64,000 bases of DNA from Hyphomicrobium_A sp963726795 (GTDB lineage Bacteria; Pseudomonadota; Alphaproteobacteria; Rhizobiales; Hyphomicrobiaceae): assembly GCA_963726795.1 (NCBI GenBank), contig CAVSDD010000004.1, positions 1,178,001 to 1,242,000 on the forward strand. Direction: 5' to 3'. Numbering within the stretch: the first letter of the stretch is position 1; each line of letters opens with the position of its first letter. Shown here in pieces: positions 1 to 7,786 of this stretch. A model generated the notes under the pieces. The model did no database searches. It saw only the letters and a list, made by a program, of their open reading frames with translations, and was not told the DNA's origin. The translations under genes and the position numbers were made by a program.

Positions 1-54
1 ACCTGGAACCAGACGGTTATGAGCCGTCAGCTCTAACCATTGAGCTACGGGCCC
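1..54 (-). tRNA. tRNA with CAU anticodon (Met or lysidine-type Ile2), 3' part outside window
   Basis: Read on the minus strand, the gene begins with a 7-base acceptor strand (GGGCCCG), then TA, a D-stem GCTC/GAGC and a 5-bp anticodon stem GACGG/CCGTC enclosing the loop CTCATAA, giving anticodon CAU. The T-arm and 3' acceptor strand lie beyond the left edge. A CAU anticodon can belong to elongator Met or to tRNA-Ile2 (lysidine-modified), and the truncated gene cannot settle which. Confidence 0.85.
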
Positions 55-248
55 CCAGCACGTGGCCCTAAGGCCGCTTGCGACTTGGGCGCGCCTCTAT
101 ACCAAGTTCGCGCCGCTCTTCATACGCGCCTTCACAGGCATCCTACGTGGCTTGGTACGGCGCAAGTGCGTCGCGCAGGGGTTGCGTTCAGCCCCGATTA
201 ATCCCCAAAGGCCAACTAATCGTCCTGTACAACAAATTGGAGCCGAAG

Positions 249-959
249 ATGCGCACCCTGCCGCTCGTTATGAGTTCCCTCCTGACCGGGCTCCTGCTCG
301 CCGCGACGCCGGCGGCGCACGCAGACGACAAGCCCGAGAAGCGCCGCACGATCACCGTATCGGCGACGGGCGACGTGGACGTCATCCCCGACCTCGCCAC
401 CATCGCGAGCGGCGTCGCCACCGAGGCTGAAACCGCCAAGGCGGCGCTCGCATCGAACTCCGCCGCCATGCAGAAGGTTATCGCCGCCCTCAAGGCGAGC
501 GGCATTGCCGACAAGGACATTCAAACCTCATCGCTCCGCATCGAGCCGCGCTACACCCGGCCGCGGGAAGGCGAATCTGCGCAGATCGACGGCTATCGCG
601 TGACCAATCAGGTGCAGGTGGTCGTGCGCGATCTCGACAAGATCGGCGACATCCTCGATCAGCTGGTGACGCTCGGCGCCAACCAGACCAACGGGCTTTC
701 GTTCGAGGCGAGCAAGGCCGAGACGCTGCGCGACGACGCGCGCAAGGAGGCGGTCGCCAACGCCAAGCGCCGCGCCGAGCTTTATGCGGCTGCGGCGGGC
801 GTCGAACTGGGCGAGGTCTTGTCTATCGACGAGGGCGGCGGCGGCGATGCGCCCCAGCCGGTGATGCATATGGCGCGCGCGATGAAGGCGTCGGTGCCGA
901 TCGAGCGCGGTTCGGAGACCCTGTCGGCGCAGGTCACGATCACGTGGGCGCTGAAGTAG
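249..959 (+). CDS. Secreted SIMPL-domain (DUF541) protein
   Basis: The 236-residue protein starts with a Sec signal peptide (MRTLPLVMSSLL through TPAAHA, residues 1 to about 25) and then a single SIMPL/DUF541 domain covering the rest. Typical features are the early ITVSATGDVDVIPD strand, the YRVTNQVQV strand and the final SAQVTITW strand. Family members such as E. coli YggE are periplasmic or envelope proteins of poorly defined function, some linked to oxidative stress. The ATG at 249 is chosen because the signal peptide begins there; upstream in-frame codons encode nothing protein-like. It stands alone on the plus strand between a tRNA and an oppositely oriented amidase gene. Confidence 0.88.
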   Translation: MRTLPLVMSSLLTGLLLAATPAAHADDKPEKRRTITVSATGDVDVIPDLATIASGVATEAETAKAALASNSAAMQKVIAALKASGIADKDIQTSSLRIEPRYTRPREGESAQIDGYRVTNQVQVVVRDLDKIGDILDQLVTLGANQTNGLSFEASKAETLRDDARKEAVANAKRRAELYAAAAGVELGEVLSIDEGGGGDAPQPVMHMARAMKASVPIERGSETLSAQVTITWALK

Positions 960-1014
960 GGCTCTGAAGTAGGACTCTCAAGTACAGCGCCGAAATAGCG
1001 CCGCGTCGCGCTCC

Positions 1015-1923
1015 TCACGTGAGCGCGACGATCTCCACCTGGTCCTTGAGCGGCGCGACGCCCGGCTGGTGCGTCCAGTCGGTGTAGTTGCGCATCTCGC
1101 CGCCTGTGCGCAGCTGATGCAGGCGCTGGAGGTTCACCGTCGCGGTCACCCAGCCGGGCTCGTTGATGACACCCTCGGCGAGGATGCCCGAGTCCGATAC
1201 CGTCGGCTCGGAGGGCACGTAGATGCCGGCCGAGCCGACGTTGCGGTCGACGGCCGGAGACCACAGCGCATCGCCCACAGTCGGGCTCATCACGGTTGCG
1301 ATCTGGTTCTCCAGCGCGCGCGCCGCCGACGCAGTGCGCACGCGGTGATAGCCCGAGACGCGCTCGGTGCAGGTGGGCACGAGGATGACCTCGGCGCCGG
1401 CTTCGGCCATGGCGCGGGCCAGCAGCGGGAACTCGCTGTCGTAGCAGATGGCGACGCCGATGCGGGCGAGCGCGGTATCGAAGACGCGGATGGGACCGCC
1501 GGGAGCGATGCCCCAGTCCCATTCGAACGGCGTCATGATGCGCTTTTCCTGCACGCCGACGGCGCCCGATGGCGCGACCAGCTGCGCGGCATTGACGTAG
1601 CGGCCCGAGCCGCGGCGCGCGGGCCCGCTGCCGACGAGGATATGCACCTTGTGGCGGGCAGCGAGCTCGCGATGGAAGTCGACGCGCTCGTGCTCCAGAT
1701 CGGCCACGGCTTTGAGCGTGGCTTCGAGATTGCCGGAAACCTCCGCTCCGAAGGTCGCCGCCTGCTCGATGGCCGCGTACTCGGGGAAGACGAGCAGCGC
1801 TGCACCCGTTGCCGCGCCGTCGGCTACCCAGCGTGCGACCTTGTCCCGCCACGCGTCGCGCGAGGCAGGCTGGTCGATCGGGTATTGCGCGGCGGCAACC
1901 TTGAGTGCGGCAGGCTGGGTCAA
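1015..1923 (-). CDS. Carbon-nitrogen hydrolase (nitrilase superfamily amidase)
   Basis: A 302-residue cytoplasmic enzyme with the full nitrilase-superfamily triad: Glu48 in FPEYA, Lys127 in QEKRIM and Cys160 in ICYDSEFP. Such enzymes hydrolyse non-peptide C-N bonds (amides, N-carbamoyl compounds, nitriles); the sequence does not reveal the substrate. Length is usual for the superfamily. It is the last gene of a minus-strand run (NTF2-like, panD, GNAT, this gene) with 84 bases between it and the GNAT gene, so co-transcription is plausible but unproven. An amidase paired with a GNAT acetyltransferase is a recurrent arrangement that may reflect acylation/deacylation of one metabolite (inference). 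Confidence 0.9.
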   Translation of the reverse strand: MTQPAALKVAAAQYPIDQPASRDAWRDKVARWVADGAATGAALLVFPEYAAIEQAATFGAEVSGNLEATLKAVADLEHERVDFHRELAARHKVHILVGSGPARRGSGRYVNAAQLVAPSGAVGVQEKRIMTPFEWDWGIAPGGPIRVFDTALARIGVAICYDSEFPLLARAMAEAGAEVILVPTCTERVSGYHRVRTASAARALENQIATVMSPTVGDALWSPAVDRNVGSAGIYVPSEPTVSDSGILAEGVINEPGWVTATVNLQRLHQLRTGGEMRNYTDWTHQPGVAPLKDQVEIVALT

Positions 1924-2007
1924 GCTCGCAATCCTCCTGGCGGGGCGAACGGCATGAATTTAGGGGCTTTGGAAGCCGACGCCGGAAATAGGATGGCAGA
2001 GGAGCGT

Positions 2008-2598
2008 TTACAACGCTTTCATCCAGAACTGCATCGGGTGGGGCGTTTCCTCTTCCTGGTCGATGTCCTTCCAATTGTAGGTGGCGATGAGGCCATCGAC
2101 GGGCGCGTAGCCGCGCTTTTTCCAGAAGGGATCGAGCGGGCGGTAGTCGGCCGGCTTCAGCGGGTGATCGTCCGGGCGCACCACGCGGCAGAAGGTCGAA
2201 TGCGTGAAGCCGCCGAGGCGATGCGCTTGCGCCTCGCGCTGATCGAAAAAGGCGTTGCCGAGCCCGTGGCCGCGGTGCGATTTGAGCAGTACCGATTCCC
2301 CGCAATAGAAGATCTTGTTGAGATCGTAGCCGCCCTTCTCGAAGGGCTCGGCGAACTCATCGACGTGCTCGCTCATGGGCGCGGCGGTCGAGGCACCGAC
2401 GATCAGGTCGCCGTCGCGGGCGACGACGCAGACGGCATCGGCGGCCGAGGCGAGCTTCGCCAGGTACGTCTCCTCGTACTCAAGCGTGCCGTCGTAGAGA
2501 TACGGCCAGTCGCGGAACACGGTCATGCGCAGCCGCGCCAGATCCGCGAGAACGGATTTGATCTGTCCGCCGAAGAGCGGCGTCACGGTGATTGCCAT
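2008..2598 (-). CDS. GNAT-family N-acetyltransferase
   Basis: A 196-residue protein with a GNAT fold signature. An acidic N-terminal helix (LADLARLRMTVFRDWPYLYDG) precedes a beta-bulge strand and an acetyl-CoA pyrophosphate loop, read here as KSHRGHGLGNAFF, matching the R/QxxGxG/A consensus. Members transfer the acetyl group of acetyl-CoA to amines or amino groups; the acceptor is unknown. The start ATG follows a GGAGC-type ribosome site. It lies between panD (55-base gap) and the nitrilase-family gene, all on the minus strand. Confidence 0.85.
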   Translation of the reverse strand: MAITVTPLFGGQIKSVLADLARLRMTVFRDWPYLYDGTLEYEETYLAKLASAADAVCVVARDGDLIVGASTAAPMSEHVDEFAEPFEKGGYDLNKIFYCGESVLLKSHRGHGLGNAFFDQREAQAHRLGGFTHSTFCRVVRPDDHPLKPADYRPLDPFWKKRGYAPVDGLIATYNWKDIDQEEETPHPMQFWMKAL

Positions 2599-2653
2599 GG
2601 GTGCTCCCTTGGGCTTTGGGGAACGATATTTGGTCGACGCGGATAGCCGCCGG

Positions 2654-3028
2654 CTATTTGGAGCCCGGCGTCGAGGTGATGCGCTCGATCTTGTTCCCCG
2701 CCCCGAGCACGACGACGCGCGGCTTGTGCGCCTGCGCCTCCTCCATGGACATGCCGGCGTATGCGCAGATGATCAGCTTGTCGCCCATGCAGGCCTTGCG
2801 GGCCGCCGCGCCATTGAGGCCGATCTCGCCCGAGCCGGCCTTGCCCTCAATCACATAGGTCGAGAAGCGCTCGCCGTTATCGATGTTGTAGACCTCGATG
2901 TACTCGTTCACGAGCAGACCCGACGCCTTGATCAGATCGGCGTCGATCTTGAGCGAGCCCTGGTAGTTGAGGTCGCATTCCGTAACGGTGGCCCGGTGCA
3001 ACTTGCACCTGAGTATCGACAAGAGCAT
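2654..3028 (-). CDS. panD: Aspartate 1-decarboxylase proenzyme
   Basis: Converts L-aspartate to beta-alanine for pantothenate and coenzyme A synthesis. The 124-residue chain has the family's self-processing site Gly24-Ser25 (NYQGSLKID), where cleavage makes the pyruvoyl cofactor, plus Lys9 and Tyr22 at the positions used in the E. coli enzyme. The FSTYVIEG and GLNGAAARK segments are also conserved. Length is normal. It follows the NTF2-like gene after 21 bases and precedes the GNAT gene, so it probably sits in one minus-strand transcript. No other pantothenate gene is nearby. Confidence 0.95.
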   Translation of the reverse strand: MLLSILRCKLHRATVTECDLNYQGSLKIDADLIKASGLLVNEYIEVYNIDNGERFSTYVIEGKAGSGEIGLNGAAARKACMGDKLIICAYAGMSMEEAQAHKPRVVVLGAGNKIERITSTPGSK

Positions 3029-3049
3029 TTCGCTTAATCCAACCTGCGG

Positions 3050-3478
3050 TTACCCGGTTACCTGCGCGATCCAATCGGTCAGGTTGTAATATGTGGTCAC
3101 CCGCGCGATTTTCCCGTCCCGGATCGCAAAAAATGTGCCGGCGGGCAAGACATATGTCTGTCCCGCGGCTTCCGGCAGCCCGCTGTCGGTCACTAGGTAG
3201 GTGCCGTGGACGTTGAACTCGGCCGCCGCGCGCGAGCCGTCCTTGCTCACCATGACGGCGATATTCTCCAGCTTCTCCCGGTAATGGTGCGTCATGCGCG
3301 CGTTGAAAGCGCGGAACTTCTCGATGCCGTTGCGCCGCTCGCCCTGATTGACGTCGTGAATGACGTCATCGGTGAGACAGGCGAGCATGCCATCGCTGTC
3401 GCCCCTGCCAAAGGCCTCGTAGTAGCGGCGGATGAGGGCTGCGGTGTCGCTGCGGTTCTTGCTTTCGGCGTCGCTCAT
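3050..3478 (-). CDS. NTF2-like / ketosteroid-isomerase-related protein
   Basis: A 142-residue SnoaL/NTF2-fold protein. It has a helical start (TAALIRRYYEAFGRGDSDGML), the DDVIHDVN strand and a C-terminal IRDGKIARVTTYYN strand, as in the ketosteroid isomerase-related family found widely in proteobacteria. Activity cannot be assigned, as the fold serves enzymes and binding proteins alike. The ATG at 3478 follows CGGGAG; an upstream in-frame extension is proline/alanine rich and unlikely. It is first in the run leading to panD. Confidence 0.82.
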   Translation of the reverse strand: MSDAESKNRSDTAALIRRYYEAFGRGDSDGMLACLTDDVIHDVNQGERRNGIEKFRAFNARMTHHYREKLENIAVMVSKDGSRAAAEFNVHGTYLVTDSGLPEAAGQTYVLPAGTFFAIRDGKIARVTTYYNLTDWIAQVTG

Positions 3479-3635
3479 GGGCGCTCCCGGGATTGGCGGT
3501 GCAGCGCTCTTAGCAGGTGGCGCGCTCCCGTTCCATGCCCCAGGAACCGCCGGCGGCGCGACAAAGCGTGCCGAAGGGTGCTCCAGCACCTCGTTCGCAA
3601 CGAGCTGGGGGATTGAACGAGAGAAGCGGCAAGTC

Positions 3636-3788
3636 TCAGTGGAAGGCGACGAAGTCGCCGGCCTCGGCGACGGTGCGCGCCATCGATCGCATGATCCGGC
3701 GCAGCCACCAGGGCGCGCGACCGCTCTCCGAGCGATCCTCCAGGTAATCTTCGATGGTGTAGAAGACGCGGTGCATGGCCCCCTCCAT
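3636..3788 (-). CDS. Small basic protein of 50 residues, unknown function
   Basis: Starting MEGAMHRVFYTIEDYLEDRS and ending GDFVAFH, this short frame has ordinary codon use. Its composition looks protein-like: an acidic first half, then a WWLRRIMRSMA basic/aromatic helix. A second start, MHRVF, lies four codons in. An opposing frame reads through but looks like a shadow. I do not recognise a family. It lies between RNase T2 (upstream on the same strand) and the NTF2-like gene. Confidence 0.5.
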   Translation of the reverse strand: MEGAMHRVFYTIEDYLEDRSESGRAPWWLRRIMRSMARTVAEAGDFVAFH

Positions 3789-3869
3789 GGCTGTACGTCC
3801 AGGAGAAGCTGAGTCGCTTATGAAAGGGTTAATGGGGTCCGGCCTCGCCCAGACACGACGCAGCGATCG

Positions 3870-4889
3870 CTAGTGCGCGGGCTGCACGATCCCGCCGGGG
3901 CATCCAGGAGCAACGGGTTGGGCGGCGAGCATCAGCGCACCCGGCTCGCCGCTGCCGGTGACGTCGCCGGCAAGACTGATGATCAACTCGGTGATCTTGC
4001 GATCTTCCCCGCGGCCCCTGCATGACACGACGACACGCGCGCCGGCACCCGCGCCGAAGGCTTCGTCGAAAGCTCCGCGGATCGCTTCGGCCGACAGGCT
4101 CTTTCCGGCGTTGTCGGCAAACAGCTTGGAAACCTTGGAGGCGCTCACCGCCTCGGCGAGGCCCGCCGCGCGCGCGAAGTAGGCATCCGCACCGCCGCCA
4201 AAGCACGTGCCGTGCACGATCCATTCGTGGCGCTGCAACTTCGATTGCACGCCCGGCATGACGGCCGAAAGCCGCTTCAGAGTGGCGGCGCTGATCTCAG
4301 GCTCCGGCAAGCCGTTCCAGTCATGATTGCGGTCGGTCTGGCGCACATCGGGCGCCACGTTGCAGTATTGCGTGCCGCGCGGCTGCGGCCAGAGCCCGTG
4401 CAGGATCAGGTGCGAGCCGGCATAGGTACTCGCCGTGAGCTCGCGGCACTCGCTCTTGTCGGCATGCTCGGAGCAGAATTCCGGCTCCCAGCTCATGGCG
4501 AGCACATGCGTGGCGCGCTTGCCCGACGCCTCGCCAACAGTGGCAGGTGCATTCGCGGCAGGAGGCTCGTGCGCCGTCTCGCCCGCGGAGGCAACACTTC
4601 CGCACGCCAGCGCCACCCAGCGTTCCACCGGCTGCGCGCCCTCGACCATGATGCGATAGTGCGTGGCATCGGACTTGTTCTTGGCGATGAGCTTGTAAGC
4701 CTTGCTGGGCTCGAGCTTCACGTCCCCCGGATTGGTGGCTTTGCGGAAGGATTGAAAGGCCGGACACGCCTGCGTCGCGGTGAAGGTCCCCGACATGGCT
4801 TCCTCGGCGCGGACCCCACCCATCGCCACAATCAAAAGCGCCGCCGCGCCGGCAAGGCGAGCTGCAAACATCACCATGAGGTGCTCCAT
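3870..4889 (-). CDS. Secreted ribonuclease T2 family protein
   Basis: A 339-residue protein with an N-terminal signal peptide (to about AEEA, residue 31), about 95 residues of extra N-terminal sequence with paired cysteines, and a C-terminal RNase T2 domain. Both catalytic blocks are intact: CAS I as LHGLWP (His164) and CAS II as HEWIVHGTC (His221, Glu222, His226). Members cleave single-stranded RNA through 2',3'-cyclic phosphates in the periplasm or outside the cell, often for phosphate or nucleotide scavenging. The extra N-terminal region (AMSGTFTATQACPAF...ALACG) is a domain seen ahead of bacterial T2 enzymes. Confidence 0.92.
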   Translation of the reverse strand: MEHLMVMFAARLAGAAALLIVAMGGVRAEEAMSGTFTATQACPAFQSFRKATNPGDVKLEPSKAYKLIAKNKSDATHYRIMVEGAQPVERWVALACGSVASAGETAHEPPAANAPATVGEASGKRATHVLAMSWEPEFCSEHADKSECRELTASTYAGSHLILHGLWPQPRGTQYCNVAPDVRQTDRNHDWNGLPEPEISAATLKRLSAVMPGVQSKLQRHEWIVHGTCFGGGADAYFARAAGLAEAVSASKVSKLFADNAGKSLSAEAIRGAFDEAFGAGAGARVVVSCRGRGEDRKITELIISLAGDVTGSGEPGALMLAAQPVAPGCPGGIVQPAH

Positions 4890-5303
4890 GAAACAGCGCT
4901 GGCGTTGCCGCGCTACGCAATGCGCCTATCGCTTGCCATAACGCGCGCTGGGTTGCAGCCCGCTATAGCGTCGCGCCGTTTGGAAGCTACGCTGGAAAGG
5001 ACCGACAGGCGATCCGAAAAGCCGCTAGAGGTGCGACTTCGGCACGACTTGCGGCGAGGTGTTGTTGAGGCAATTGGTCAGCGCCGGGAGCGTTCCTGGG
5101 TTAGGTCGCACGTCCTTAAGACCGGGTGGCTGCCAGGTCAAAATTGAGGGCACCGGCCTTGGGCTAAAGCGTGCTAGCCTGCAACTGTCGGCTTCAACCG
5201 GGCAACCGGTCAACCACGCAACCTTCGTTGCAATCGTGCGTTTTGTGCAAGCGCGGCTGTCAGCGCTCTAGCAGCGGTGCCCCTTGGCGGAGGAACGGCT
5301 GGT
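4890..5303. other. Intergenic stretch, no gene seen
   Basis: About 410 bases between the RNase T2 start and the small plus-strand gene at 5304. Short open frames on both strands lack a ribosome site and protein-like composition. It should hold the promoters for the two divergent flanking genes; I see no clear -35/-10 pair. Confidence 0.5.
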
Positions 5304-5630
5304 ATGCGGAGCGGTATAGTAGAGCAGCTGCGCAGTGACTTCACGACGGCGATCACGGCCGACAAGGCGGTCCTGGACGTGGCGATTGGGCGGCTTCGCG
5401 AGAAAATTGCGCAGCCAGACTTTTTGAAGCCGCTTTCGATTTACTCCCGGGCGCACCTGCGCAAGATCGACGATGTTCTGGCTCGCATCAGCAACGCGCA
5501 GCTGAGCGATGATGCCTTGCAGGTTGCGGCGGCGGTGGAATCGGTCCTGGATTTGCTCGGCAGGCTCGAAACGACCGTCGAGCAGACGGAGGCGAGCGAC
5601 AAGAGGATCGAGAGCAACCGTTCGACGTGA
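5304..5630 (+). CDS. Hypothetical alpha-helical protein
   Basis: A 108-residue soluble, mostly helical protein (MRSGIVEQLRSDF... to ...KRIESNRST) rich in Asp, Glu, Ala and Leu, with no signal peptide or membrane segment. The ATG at 5304 is preceded by GCGGAGGA at good spacing, which favours it over the GTG at 5277. I recognise no domain. It is followed after 50 bases by another small helical gene on the same strand, so the two may be co-transcribed. Confidence 0.65.
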   Translation: MRSGIVEQLRSDFTTAITADKAVLDVAIGRLREKIAQPDFLKPLSIYSRAHLRKIDDVLARISNAQLSDDALQVAAAVESVLDLLGRLETTVEQTEASDKRIESNRST

Positions 5631-5680
5631 GTTTGATACTGAGGCGACGGGGCGCTCGCGCGCTCCAGCGGGGGATAAAG

Positions 5681-5944
5681 ATGGGTAATCCGTGGTACAG
5701 CGCCGCCATGCTGGCGTTCGAGGCCGGCGAAGTCATGCGGCTTCGCCTTTCGCGGATCGCCATGGGCGGCGGTGACGCCGTATCAGAAGTTAATCTGATG
5801 ATGACGGAGAAGGTTGGCGCTACGATTGAGGCGCTGAGCGCGATGATGCTTGGCGGAACGCCCGTGTCCATTATCGAGCGCTACCGCGAGCAGGTGGCTG
5901 CAAATGCGTGGCGCCTGCAGGAGCTTTCGGCGGTGCGCGAGTAG
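5681..5944 (+). CDS. Small helical protein, possibly phasin-like
   Basis: An 87-residue protein (MGNPWYSAAMLAFEAGEVMR...) made of two or three amphipathic helices with regularly spaced Met, Leu and Ala. Similar short proteins occur in Hyphomicrobiales and are usually left as hypothetical. The helix pattern and the AFEAGEVMRLRLSRIAMGG stretch recall short phasin-like proteins, but this is a weak analogy. The ATG at 5681 follows GGGGGATA. It ends 13 bases before the convergent diguanylate cyclase gene. Confidence 0.68.
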   Translation: MGNPWYSAAMLAFEAGEVMRLRLSRIAMGGGDAVSEVNLMMTEKVGATIEALSAMMLGGTPVSIIERYREQVAANAWRLQELSAVRE

Positions 5945-5956
5945 CACCTGGGTGCC

Positions 5957-7015
5957 TTAAGCCGCGGCGCCCATCAGATCGTCGTGGAACTCGCTGCGGT
6001 TCCTGCCCGAGCGCTTGGCGCGATAGAGGGCTTGATCGGCCTTTTCCAGCAACGCGTTCCAGCTGAGCCCGTTGCGCGGGATCGCGACGGCGGCGCCGCA
6101 CGATGCGGTGACCGGAATGCGCACGTTGTCGGCAAGGAATTCGTGCTGCATGACATCGAGGCGCATGCGCTCGACCGCGTCGCGAACGGTGCCGGGCGTG
6201 CAGGCGCTGAGAATGATCAGGAACTCCTCGCCCCCGATGCGGCCCACGGCATCCTCGTTGCGTAACGCTTCGAGCAGCGTCTTCGCCGCGTCCCTGATCA
6301 CGGCGTCCCCTGCCGGGTGCCCGTAGGTGTCGTTGATCGACTTGAAATGATCGAGATCGACCATGGCGACAGCCACGGGTTTCTGGTGGCGCTCGGCCTC
6401 CGTCCACTCTTTTTGCAGCAGCTCGGTGATACCGGCGCGATTCCACAGGCGCGTGAGTGAATTGATGCGCGCCAGGCGCTCAGCCGCGTTGAGCTGGGCG
6501 ATGAGGTCGTTGTGGGCGTCGGAGAGGCTCGAGACGCGCAGCTCGGTTTCCAGCATGGACACCAGATCGAGCAGGATCGCCTGCTGGTCCTCGGTGATCT
6601 CGCGAGGCTGCGTGTCGATGGCGCAGAGCGTACCGACCGGCATGCCGTCAGGCGCGCGCACGGGGCAGCCCGCGTAGAAACGTATGTTGAGGAACTCGCC
6701 CGTCACGAACGGATTGTCGAAAAACCGCGGATCGGCGCTGGCATCGGGAAGCAGCAGCATCTTGTTCTCGTGGATGGCGTGACAGCAGAACGCCCCCTCC
6801 TTGGGAGCGTCCACCTTGTTCTGGCCTTGCACGGACTTGAGATGCTGGCGGTGCTCATCCAGCAGATTGAAATGCACGATCGGCACTTCGAGCAGGCGGC
6901 CCGCCATTCGGGTGATGCGTTCGAAGCGCTCCTGGATCGGCGTATCGAGCACGTTCAACGATCGCAGAGTGGCTAGGCGCTGGTCCTCGTGGGGATAGGG
7001 CGGCGCTTCGAGCAT
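5957..7015 (-). CDS. Diguanylate cyclase with GAF sensor domain
   Basis: A 352-residue cytoplasmic protein with a GAF domain at about residues 20-160 and a GGDEF domain at about 175-345, which makes cyclic-di-GMP from two GTP. The active-site loop is GGEEF (261-265), and an RxxD inhibitory I-site (RNED, 252-255) lies exactly five residues before it, so product feedback is expected. The DLDHFKSINDTYGH metal/GTP-binding motif is intact. The GAF domain (FCCHAIHENKMLLLPDA, GCPVRAPDG, VGTLCAID) is of the type found in soluble cyclases lacking membrane segments. The minus-strand leader can fold a small hairpin over a purine-rich SD-like segment (see 7027-7046). Confidence 0.95.
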   Translation of the reverse strand: MLEAPPYPHEDQRLATLRSLNVLDTPIQERFERITRMAGRLLEVPIVHFNLLDEHRQHLKSVQGQNKVDAPKEGAFCCHAIHENKMLLLPDASADPRFFDNPFVTGEFLNIRFYAGCPVRAPDGMPVGTLCAIDTQPREITEDQQAILLDLVSMLETELRVSSLSDAHNDLIAQLNAAERLARINSLTRLWNRAGITELLQKEWTEAERHQKPVAVAMVDLDHFKSINDTYGHPAGDAVIRDAAKTLLEALRNEDAVGRIGGEEFLIILSACTPGTVRDAVERMRLDVMQHEFLADNVRIPVTASCGAAVAIPRNGLSWNALLEKADQALYRAKRSGRNRSEFHDDLMGAAA

Positions 7016-7026
7016 GGCTTGATCGC

Positions 7027-7046
7027 GGGCTCCTTCGGGTGAGCCC
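7027..7046 (-). promoter_or_regulatory. Hairpin in the diguanylate cyclase leader
   Basis: GGGCTC and GAGCCC form a 6-bp stem enclosing, on the minus strand, the purine-rich AAGGAG that is the only SD-like sequence ahead of the ATG at 7015, though spaced rather far from it. Pairing could restrict ribosome access. The stem is short and may have no role. Confidence 0.3.
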
Positions 7047-7164
7047 TAGGTATTGTCTCAAAGTAGAGAAAGGGTTTAAGCGATAATTCGCACTGTACGG
7101 ATCGCTGCGCCATATGCGCGCGAGGTTAAGGTGATCGCGTGCAGTGAAGGCGGTTTAGGGGAGA

Positions 7165-7560
7165 TCAGCCCCCGTATTGCTGGTCGCTGACCTTCTCCAG
7201 CCAATCGACCGCCTTGCCGTCGAGCTGCTCCTGGATCGCGATATGGGTCATGGCCGTGGTGGGACCGGCGCCGTGCCAGTGCTTCTCGCCGGGCGAGAAC
7301 CAGACAACATCGCCGGGACGAATTTCCTCGACGGGGCCGCCATCGCGCTGCACGCGCCCGCAGCCGGCAGTGACGATCAGCGTCTGGCCCAAAGGGTGTG
7401 TGTGCCAAGCAGTGCGCGCCGCCGGCTCGAAGGTGACGCTCGCGCCCACCGAGCGAGCCGGAGCACCGGCCTGAAACAGCGGGTCGATGCGCACGGTGCC
7501 GGTGAACCAGTCGGATGGTCCCTTGCCCGAGGGCTGCGAGCCAGCGCGTTTGATATCCAT
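7165..7560 (-). CDS. Mn-type cupin closely related to bacterial hydroxynitrile lyase
   Basis: A 131-residue single-domain cupin. From memory it resembles the Granulicella tundricola cupin hydroxynitrile lyase along nearly its full length. The metal ligands reported there fall at the same positions here: His53, His55, Gln59 and His94. The pocket residues Ala40, Val42, His106 and Gln110 are also the same. That enzyme binds Mn(II) and cleaves or forms (R)-cyanohydrins such as mandelonitrile. Physiological roles in bacteria are unknown, and many homologues are annotated only as cupin or carboxymuconolactone-decarboxylase-associated cupin. The ATG at 7560 was chosen because the family starts M-x-IKR. 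The gene is divergent from the tyrosinase gene, sharing a 226-base intergenic region. Confidence 0.88.
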   Translation of the reverse strand: MDIKRAGSQPSGKGPSDWFTGTVRIDPLFQAGAPARSVGASVTFEPAARTAWHTHPLGQTLIVTAGCGRVQRDGGPVEEIRPGDVVWFSPGEKHWHGAGPTTAMTHIAIQEQLDGKAVDWLEKVSDQQYGG

Positions 7561-7786
7561 TGTCGCGATTCCTTCATCGGGTTGGCGCTGTCGCGCATCG
7601 GTGTGATCTGCAAGCCCTAGAGCTGATGGTGCTTTGCGTCGTAAGTTGTGCGCGGTCGGGTTTGTTCCGTATTTCTGCCGGCGTGAGCGGCCACCACATC
7701 GAGACGCTGCCCGCCGCTGCATCTTTGTTTCGATCAAGGGTCTCCGCTCAAGACGCAGACAATAATAACCGGGGGAGATTGCCAAG

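Noticed and set aside
782..2305. A 500-codon minus-strand frame through the amidase and SIMPL genes
   Set aside because: The amidase and SIMPL proteins have clear motifs in other frames; this frame has Arg/Pro-rich shadow composition.
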